Part shown: positions 56,630-64,000 of the stretch, piece after piece
How the letters are laid out: each line of letters begins with the position of its first letter
Position numbering within the stretch: position 1 is the stretch's first letter
Assembly: GCF_003073045.1 (NCBI RefSeq)
Contig: NC_037598.1
Span: 25,047,822 to 25,111,821, forward strand
Length of the DNA: 64,000 nucleotides
DNA from: Pomacea canaliculata
Lineage: Eukaryota; Mollusca; Gastropoda; Architaenioglossa; Ampullariidae
Reading direction: 5' to 3'
Notes under the pieces: generated by a model
The model's database searches: none
What the model was told of the DNA's origin: nothing
Seen by the model: only the letters and a program-made list of their open reading frames with translations
Position numbers and translations under genes: made by a program

Positions 56630-57954
56630 CTACTTTTGTCGTCGTGCACGTTTGGTTTGTCTTCCACATTTTCTAGCTGGCCTGATGAGAACAGGTAAGC
56701 TGGATTCTTCTCTTTCCTTGTCTGAAGCAATTTCCTGATGAAACTGATTGTCATAGCAATCTTTTTTCTCTGGCTCTTCAACTCGTCTCCTTTTCCTTCT
56801 AAGATTATGACCCTCACTAATCAAAGATGGCTCATGACGAGTTGTGTCTTCTGTACACGGTATATCCACTGTTAAAGACTGTGGGGCACTAGATATCTCC
56901 TCTGATATGCATACATGTTCTTTTGAAGGAACTGATCCAAAATCTAGGTCTCTAAAAGGAAATTCAGAAACAGTTGGCATTTTAGAACTGCTTGAGGTCT
57001 CTACCTGACTGAAAGAATTAATCTCCGGGGTGTTTTTTCCTGAAGGCAGGTCACTTTTTCCATCCAAAGCAAATCTCAAAGACTTTTTAAAGCTCAGAAC
57101 ACTTGAACACATTTCCTTCCGCATTGATTTCAAAATGGATCTCTCACATATTTGTTTTGTAACTGTTTCTTGCTCTTCAACAACTGCTTTTATGTCCAGA
57201 TGAAATGTTGAATTTTCCAATTCAGATCTACCCAAGACAACAGAATCTGCCTCTTCTCTTGTATCTTCATCATTCACTTGCATTGTCTCACAGGTGTAAT
57301 TCATTTCGATCTTACTGCAACCCAGATTTTGGCAGCACAAGTCAGAAATGTTGTCAGCATCTGGCTGATAATGTCTTATTTTGGGTAGTTTCTTGCATGA
57401 CGACGAGTCTAATTTTTCATATTCATTAACTTCATTCACATCAACAGCTTCTGTCAATTGTACACCTGCATTTACTGAGCTGCTCACAGCCTGGCAGACA
57501 TCTTTCACTGCCATTTCACAGTGACTACTAACTGTTTTAAAATTATCGACCGGCTGCTTAACTGATCTTTGGCACCAGGCACTCTCATTTTCTACAAAGA
57601 TTTTATGTTCTCCTGAAGAATGTTCTTTGGTACTTAGTCCCTCCTGTCCACAAGTCTGCATTCTTAAGGTGACATCTTTTTTCATTTTTGAACATGCTTC
57701 CCTTCCTTCCTTGCACAAACTAATGCTGAGTGTTGGGAAAGATTTGATGTCCCATTCCTGCTTTAAGTTGCTGCTTTCCAAATGTGACAGAGTTGTTTCC
57801 TCTTGCTGACAGCCAGTTTTACTGACCTCTCCCACCTGACATAGGTTGGTAGCTGGGTGCAATTGTACACTTCCATCTACCTCCTGCTTTGCAGCAGCCA
57901 TTGCACTCCTTGTCTGCTTGATCAGAGATTTAAACTGTTTCTTATGTTTGCGAG
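56630..57954 (-). CDS. RAD18: RAD18 last exon: end of RAD6-binding region and long tail
   Basis: The acceptor is TTCACTAG (minus strand) and the stop TAG is at 56632-56630. The first 20 codons (RKHKKQFKSLIKQTRSAMAA) complete the RAD6-binding helix. The rest, about 415 residues, is Glu/Ser/Lys-rich, with many Cys, no recognised domain and a basic end (RPARKCGRQTKRARRQK), possibly a nuclear signal. Confidence 0.85.
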
Positions 57955-60900
57955 CTAGTGAAGAAACAAACATGGGATATAAGGATTTTCTTGGTCACAA
58001 AACAGTCTATTATAATAGAACATAAGCATAGAAACATCTTAACATCATCTCTATCCCCTCAACTTCTGGCTCACTCACACCTTTGAAGCCACATTACTTT
58101 TTAAAATTTAATGATCGTCTGCTTTCTACAATGCCTTGTTCAACATGTAATCATTTGTTACTTCTCTCAGTTGTAGTATAAAGAATCTTTGTATGTCAGA
58201 TAGCATAATAAATAACATCTTGAAGGCAGTAGGTTAGGCACAAAACTATCTGGCACATGCCTTCATCTTTAGTGCTCTTTTTAATCTCATGCTTATGCTT
58301 AATAAATGTTTAATTTCTTCGGAAATAACCTGTACCTAACCAAATTTTAAGGTTTTTGCTTTATGCAAAATTTATAACAATCTCACCATATAATTTCTGG
58401 GCTCTCTCAATGTCCTCTTGACTTGAATTCTTAGTGAAATTCAGCATCTGCCATTTACAATTAATTTAAATTAAGCAGGGGTAGGGGAGGTAAAAAATAA
58501 ATATCCTACAGGTCTGAGGCCCAGCACCTGTCTGCACACTTCCAAACCATACACAGCCATTCCCAGCATGCTACACAGTTGAAAATATAAAAATGGGTTG
58601 AGGGAATGTATGAGAATTTGAGTTGTGCATTCTTACATTTTTTTTCAACATAGTACAATCTGGCATAATTAACAATGACTATCAACTTAAAATGGCAATA
58701 TAGACAAATAGATATACAGATAAGATAGAAATGCAAAATAAGATTTGGAATGAACTGTCTTAAAGTTTCATATTAAAAACTATTAATAATATATCAATAA
58801 TAAATAATAGACACAACAATGTTGACAGCCCCAACCATTTCAATCCTCACACACAGCACATGCTACATGAAAAAAAATTCTACTTGCAACAAGGAGAATA
58901 TAGTTAAATTTTGTATCAAAGTCATGGTAAATTTTAATTTTAACAAATTCATGGTAGCTAGACTAGACAAAATCACAACTAAATTCTGCAAGGATAATTC
59001 ACTAGTTCAGGGATGAAATACTGATATTTTTTAGTATCACTATTTACACCAATGAAAATGCTCAAAGCTTTAAGGCAATTGTATTTCATGTGTTAGATGC
59101 TTACCGTCTGACAGGCTGGGGACTCCTTTAATGCTAGTTTCTTTTGCATTTGTTGCAAATCCTCAAATTCTTTTTTCAAGACTGACACTATGTGAAAGAA
59201 AAAACTTTATATTGCCAGTGTGTCACATCCAATTAACTTGGTATTCTAAAGCACAAACACAAGAAAAACTAAAAACATTCTTCATAATAATTTGACTTTG
59301 GAAATTCATCAATCCTATGTGTGTTAGAGAAATGTTTAGTCTATAATTTTCAAAACAAATGTGGGTCAGTGGCAGCAAGTGCATCTTCTGCAAGTATAAA
59401 AGCCAAAGAGAAAAAGATAAAACTTTCAAGCAATATATGAACAGAAGCTTTTTTTATGACTTCACTCTTTTTGTCTTTTCTGACTCCAGCTTATCTCTCT
59501 CTCACTCACACACCTTACTTACTGTCTTTAGAAACCAGAGCATCACAATTAGCATTATATAATAATGTGAAGTCATGGTGTCGCTTTATCAACATCTAGA
59601 GAAATAAAATGAAAATAAATCAGTAAACACTTGCCTACTAAAAATTACATTAAGCCTTTTCAAGTCTTTTTTTACAAGCACAACAAGATTCTGTGATCCT
59701 ACCTTGTCAGTTTCCCTGACCTTCTGTACTATTTAATAATTTTTGTGGGAAAAATTAAGCACCCTTTGGCATTATCTAAAACCACATTCACCATTTTGAA
59801 TGAGAGCAGGAGCAGAAAAAAATGCATCTACACTTTCAGTAAGATATAAAAAGTATTGAACAATGTTTGAAAGAAGTTGAGACATATATGTAATATTTTG
59901 ACTAAAGGGATAAATGCAATCTTTTTACAACCATTGGACAAATAATCAAACCTACCTGTCTGTCTCCATCAGTGCTTAGCCCGAGATCTCGCAGCCGCTT
60001 ACGTATATCTTTATCTGACATCAAATTGTACACAAGCTTCGTCATATGCTTCTTCATTTCAGGCCTTATAAAATCGTGTAAGAGCAAAAAAAGCAAAGGT
60101 GATTACAAATATGTTTTCAAGCAACATTATTCTAAAGCTTTCAAAGTCTGATCTTGCTTTTATCCTACATTCTCTAAGGCAACCAACAGATATAAAATAG
60201 ATATCATTTTGATATCTCTTTTATATTCACATTAGACTATAGAATATATTGAATTTTTGTTTAACCCTAAAATCCAAAGGCTTATCTCCAGAATCATTAG
60301 AAAAGAACTATCTTTTTTATGAAGTTAAATTTAGAAGGGTTTTGCAGCTGTGTGATTAGTGCATCTAACTTATTTGATAGGTCACTCTTGAGATGAACAT
60401 GCTCTTCCACCAAACAGCATTTTGCCAGGGGAGATAAGAGGTGGCAGGAGAGAGCTAATGGACGTCTTCCACATGCATGCAATACACTGCCATTCTCAAG
60501 GAAGATCATCCTTTAAGGTGGTGATAGCCCCCATCTACAATTACAACCATTTTCCTTGGCCATACAATGAAAACATAAGATTTTTGTTTCATGATTTGAA
60601 AACAGAAAGCAGAAACAATAATATTGACATACTGTCTCAGTGTCAGCTTCTTGTTAGCTCGAGAAAGGCAAATGTCAAGATGGCTGTTAATTCCATGAGG
60701 CAACACTGGAACTCCACACACTGGGCAAGCCACTGTTTTGACAGAGTCTCATTAAAAAATAGACTATGGAAAAATAAGCTACTATCTACTGAATAATGTA
60801 GTGGTGAATCAATTGACATTGTCTGCCACCTCCATCAGTAGCTAAAAGCCCAAAATGACAGCTACAAAAATCAAGCAGAAATGTCTTATTAAAGTATGAC

Positions 60901-62105
60901 ATTTCAGACACAGAGCATGCTACAAATGCTTATTTCTGGACTAAAATAAATAAATCTGATCTATGCTAAATTATCGTGGCCCTATGCTCAAGAAGTAACA
61001 AAGACTAATACTATGCTATACTATTATGCCCAACCTATTTAAGGAAATGTCATAAAGATAAAGAACTAAAGAGTATAAAAAATGTGAAAAGGTCAAAATC
61101 ATGACTCACAATATGTTTAATTATGTTCCCAACTGACCTACTGTCTGCTGTCCTGACAACATAAACATGTCCATGCACAACCCTATCTGTTTTCTGCACT
61201 ATGCTTTATCCAATGATTATTTAAAAAAATTCCCCTACTAATTCTGTAAAGGACATTCACATCCTGTACAGACTGATCCTGTATATTACCTACCTCAATA
61301 GACTCTAAAGCATTTCAAGCATCACTAAATTTAAGGATATACTTCATAATTTACAGATTTATTACTTGTTTATTGATTTATTAATAAGACTGAGAATCCA
61401 CAAGCATCTTTCACAAAAAGCACTCCAATTAAAACTAAAATTAATCCAAAATGCAAGAGTATTTTATTCCCACCTCAGGTTGAAAAACGAGTATACCAAT
61501 TATAGCTAACAAGCTATTGTGACAATTAGTCCAAAATGATAACTTCCAAAATATAAGCCTGTTCTTTTTTGCTAAAACATGGTTATTTCTTTTGAAACAA
61601 AGTCCATTCTTGTAGAAAGCAAATAAAAAACAAGATTATCACAAAAAAAAAAAGCTCTTCTCACAGGATGGTTCTTAGGCATTTTGCACACATACCTTTG
61701 TTTGTTGGGGAAGTATTCAAGGAACCATAAATATCCTTGTTTGCTGACTTTCTTGAGGATTGTAAACCCTCCTGCATCAATGATCTAGAATCATCTTTCC
61801 ATGACATGTTAAAATTCCAGGTCATTGGAACTGGGACTGGGTTTGTCAGCTGAGGCTGTAGCTCTTTTATCTGTCGACATTTTCATGTGACTAAAGAGTT
61901 TACTTTGGATAGTTTTAGGTTTTGGAGTGACACTTGAATAGGTTTTGCTCCTCATGAAACACGGAGGACTCCCTGGCTTTTCTATTCTACTGCTGCTGTT
62001 ATCTGAGATTATTTCCACATCAGAGTCACCTTCATGGATAGCTGCAGACTCCAAATTATTCAAACTGCCAGGTTCATTGCTCATGATAAATTCTTTCCAC
62101 GTCAT
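56630..62105 (-). CDS. RAD18: E3 ubiquitin-protein ligase RAD18 (3' part; RING exons outside window)
   Basis: Seven minus-strand exons: 62105-61696, 60747-60633, 60064-59956, 59595-59523, 59187-59105, 58447-58387 and 57954-56630, with compatible phases once one base is discounted in the first. RAD18 with RAD6 monoubiquitinates PCNA at stalled forks and starts translesion synthesis in the nucleus. The window shows the linker, the UBZ4 zinc finger (CPVCGV...HLDIC), the SAP DNA-binding domain (VYNLMSDKDIRKRLRDLGLS, then MLIKRHHDFTLLYNANCDAL), the RAD6-binding helix (FTKNSSQEDIERAQKLY, RKHKKQFKSLIKQTR) and a tail of about 420 residues, far longer than the vertebrate tail. The RING finger is not present up to 64000, where a degenerate element lies. 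Identification rests on three domains in the right order and spacing. Confidence 0.9.
58387..58447 (-). CDS. RAD18: RAD18 RAD6-binding region exon
   Basis: The acceptor is AATGGCAG and the donor GTGAGA. It encodes MLNFTKNSSQEDIERAQKLY, aligning with the vertebrate VFTKDQTEKEIDEI segment. Phase 0 in, 1 out. Confidence 0.85.
59105..59187 (-). CDS. RAD18: RAD18 exon after SAP
   Basis: The acceptor is TTTCACATAG and the donor GTAAGC. It encodes SVLKKEFEDLQQMQKKLALK..., a helical stretch equivalent to the vertebrate EIVREIENIEKTRMRLE region. Phase 1 in, 0 out. Confidence 0.82.
59523..59595 (-). CDS. RAD18: RAD18 SAP domain, second half
   Basis: The acceptor is TTTCTCTAG and the donor GTAAGT. It encodes MLIKRHHDFTLLYNANCDAL, matching vertebrate QLIKRHQEFVHMYNAQCDAL closely. 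Confidence 0.9.
59956..60064 (-). CDS. RAD18: RAD18 SAP domain, first half
   Basis: The acceptor is TTTTATAAG and the donor GTAGGT. It encodes PEMKKHMTKLVYNLMSDKDI and RKRLRDLGLSTDGDRQ, the SAP helix-turn-helix. Phase 2 in, 0 out. Confidence 0.9.
60633..60747 (-). CDS. RAD18: RAD18 UBZ4 zinc-finger exon
   Basis: The acceptor is TTAATGAG and the donor GTATGT. It encodes SVKTVACPVCGVPVLPHGIN SHLDICLSRANKK; the C-x2-C-x11-H-x3-C set is complete. UBZ4 binds ubiquitinated histone H2A-type marks and directs RAD18 to damage sites. Confidence 0.92.
61696..62105 (-). CDS. RAD18: RAD18 linker exon with apparent +1 frameshift
   Basis: The acceptor is CACTTTTTCAG and the donor GTATGT. The frame from MTWKEFIMSNEPG runs to SSNDLEF and then TAA at about 61812. 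Removing one T of the TTTT run (61811-61814) continues as SSNDLEFNMSWKDDSRS to the donor in phase 1, exactly as the UBZ exon requires (410 nt seen, 409 needed). A SUMO-interaction-like DSDVEIISD lies near residue 28. Confidence 0.8.
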
Positions 62106-62459
62106 CTGAAAAAGTGGTTTTTTTTTTAATAAACTAAGAAACTAAGCATAATAAAGCCTTTAAATGTCAAAATATCAGATTCATCCTACTAATTCTTCTT
62201 TATAAAAAAAATTAAAGTTAGCATTGGAAAACTTGAGTTCCGCTTACAGGGTCGGTCCAGGTACAAAACCCTACTGGGGTCAGCTGAAAGATTTTCAGTT
62301 TTTGAAGCATTAATTTCACCCTTTTCCTGCAACGTTTTGCAAATATTTCATTCACAATAAATTAACAAGACACACACACACATGTATACCAAACATAAAT
62401 CCATTGGGACCAATGAAACACACACACACAAATTATACTTATATAATTATTTACTTGGC

Positions 62460-63580
62460 TGTCAATAAAACTAGCAGGAATTGTCACAATATCAGCTTGC
62501 GTTGTTTTTTTTTCTATGCACTGTCAAAACTAAAGACAGCTTTGTTTGCTTCTTTGGTTTGTCTGCGACAACTGTCACAATGTCAACTACTTGGTCAGCG
62601 TTTTGAATATCCTCCCCAGCACCCTTCTGGCTGCTGACAACATTCACTCCTTGGTTAGCATCTTCATTATCCTTGACACTACTAGGCGTCAATAAAACTA
62701 GCAGGAATTTCACAATATCAGTTTGCATTGTTTCTTTCTATGCACAGTCAAATCTAAAGAATGAAGACAGCTTTGCTTGCTTCTTTGGTTTGTCTGCGAC
62801 AACTGCCACATCAACTAATTGCAGATATATCCTCCCCAGCATCCTCCTGGCTGTTGACAACATTATCCTTGACAGCATCTGCTTTCTGGCCGTTGACAAC
62901 CCTTTCTTGGTCAGGATTGTCATTCTGGCTGTTTGTTTCTGCTTCTTGCTAGATTTTCTTTCGAGCACTGCTTCATCCAGTATTCCTTTTTCTTTTGCTT
63001 AGACGGCAGTTTCTGATCAGGTTCCAAGCCCATTTCATGGCAAAGTTTGTTCCTGGTTTCCTGTTTGTGGCTTTTCTTTCTTCATTGTCAATCCAAGCAT
63101 TCCTCATGTTCTCAACTAGCTGCTTGCTCACAGGTTCTTTGATGGGGTCTGCCTTAGCAAAGTACTCCACTGCTGTTATTTTCTCCTTGTGAGAAGATGT
63201 GTCACAATGGACTTTGATGGCAGTGAACCCTTTATTCCCGTAGGCTACTTCTTTTCTGCATACATCACAATATGCCTTGCCCACTGCTGCGAGTTTTTTA
63301 ATGCAATGATCGTAGCACAAGATCATAATCTTGGTCTGTTTTCCTTTCTTCCCCTCCTTTTCCGACACGGTAACACTGTATTCTTTTTCAAAAGCCATTC
63401 CCAATTCCACGAATAACGGGAACCCTTATCGCTGAATAGCTCACCGCGCCGTACGATGTCAGATCTTGCCATCGTCGACGTACCACAAGCTTTTCTTTGT
63501 ACTCGCAAATGCCGCGCAGCGTAAGAACTGACTAAAGCCAACACGTGTGGCGCGCAAAGGAAGTAACACAAAATGCAAGA
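62460..63580 (-). mobile_element. Degenerate zinc-finger (BED-like) mobile-element gene
   Basis: On the minus strand an ATG frame (MARSDIVRRGELFSDKGSRY) shifts into a second frame with CYDHC...YCDVCRKEV.........KVHCDTSSHKEK, a C-x2-C...H-x4-H zinc finger like those at the N-terminus of hAT/Kolobok-type transposases or host-derived proteins. Frameshifts and stops follow. The 3' part is duplicated: both copies encode VVADKPKKQxKLS. Assignment to a transposon is inference; no catalytic domain is visible. Confidence 0.45.
62464..62880. repeat. Tandem duplication of about 226 bp
   Basis: CAATAAAACTAGCAGGAATT occurs at about 62464 and 62689, and CTTTGGTTTGTCTGCGACAA at about 62552 and 62783; the sequence between keeps similarity throughout. 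Confidence 0.8.
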
Positions 63581-64000
63581 ATCGAGACCGTTTGGGAAGG
63601 AGACCGTTTGAGTACAAAATGTGCTACTGACGAGGCGAGCGCGATCGGCGTACGCTACTTCGAAATCGGCGTAAGTCAGAAGTCAAGTCGGCGTAAATGC
63701 GCCGAACGGCGTACAATGCTATGCCCTGTAAAGTGCACTCATGACATACATAATAACCAGCTAGTGTTCCATAATATATCAAATGGAGAGTATCATTAAA
63801 GACAAATACTGCATACTGTCATACATTCCATGGGCTACCTGCACATTATCTTCTACATTCTGTGACCTAGTTTTCAGCTTCCTTCTATCTGTGTATCATT
63901 CTTGCAGTACTTTACAGGCACTTGTCGCGGGCTGTTTCCATTTTCAAGAATGGATGTCTTCTGGGATGGGCTGGTCACGTTTTCACAAGCTCCAGTAGAG

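Larger units (their letters stand above)
62106..64000. other. Region upstream of the RAD18 linker exon, mostly mobile-element sequence
   Basis: It should contain an intron of RAD18. No RING motif (C..C...C.H..C) is visible in either strand up to the window end, so those exons lie outside or are lost. A CA microsatellite (62368-62430) and the element at 62460-63580 fill most of it. Confidence 0.5.

Noticed and set aside
57205..57809. Plus-strand frames
   Set aside because: Antisense shadows of the RAD18 tail exon.
62225..62300. Possible extra RAD18 exon (minus strand, donor GTAAGC)
   Set aside because: The short peptide does not resemble RAD18 and the phase is not needed; it looks like a fragment of a dispersed repeat.

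Overview
The window is eukaryotic nuclear DNA. Genes are split by GT-AG introns, microsatellites are abundant, and remains of DNA transposons, non-LTR elements, a Ty3/gypsy-like element and SINEs lie between and inside genes. The animal gene repertoire (multi-EGF protein, CUB/LDLa receptor, RAD18) and the expanded one-exon-per-EGF array point to a metazoan. A lophotrochozoan, probably a gastropod mollusc, is my best guess, but this is inference. Open frames in the spacers are mostly chance.

Region 1 (1-17564, + strand): a multi-EGF gene whose 5' end lies outside the window. Thirteen exons (1-8844) each encode one 8-cysteine EGF repeat (C..G.YG..C...CGHC.....C....G.C..GC..GW.G..C), nearly all 138 nt and all phase 1-1. 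The array is evolving quickly. One repeat ends in TAA before its donor, one has a GC donor, one has lost two cysteines, three are broken relics, and a tandem duplication of about 1.1 kb carries a later MITE insertion. After 4.3 kb of transposon relics, four exons of the same size (13173-14938) align codon by codon with EGF exons but have lost most cysteines; three keep open frames and splice sites. Four more phase-compatible cysteine-containing exons follow and reach a stop at 17562-17564. Joining these blocks into one gene is inference.

Region 2 (26289-44698, + strand): an eight-exon gene for a type I membrane protein of about 590 aa: signal peptide, CUB-like domain, one LDL-receptor class A domain, one transmembrane helix and a long charged tail with two PPxY motifs. 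All exon phases are compatible. An alternative last exon with its own AATAAA lies before the final one. The first two long introns hold CpG-rich, promoter-like segments.

Region 3 (49092-50637, + strand): a compact three-exon gene for a basic protein of about 250 aa that I do not recognise.

Region 4 (53166-54000, - strand): a possible small multi-span membrane protein, next to a cluster of CRE-like TGACGTC sites and a YY1-like site. A 310-bp hAT MITE with a perfect 8-bp target duplication sits just beyond it.

Region 5 (56630-62105, - strand): seven exons of RAD18, covering the linker, UBZ zinc finger, SAP domain, RAD6-binding region and an unusually long acidic/serine-rich tail. The RING exons must lie beyond the window. 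The linker exon has an apparent one-base frameshift in a homopolymer. Past it (62460-63600) lies a degenerate zinc-finger element with an internal tandem duplication.

The genes do not form an obvious pathway. The EGF and CUB/LDLa genes encode secreted or surface proteins; RAD18 is a nuclear DNA-damage-tolerance ubiquitin ligase.
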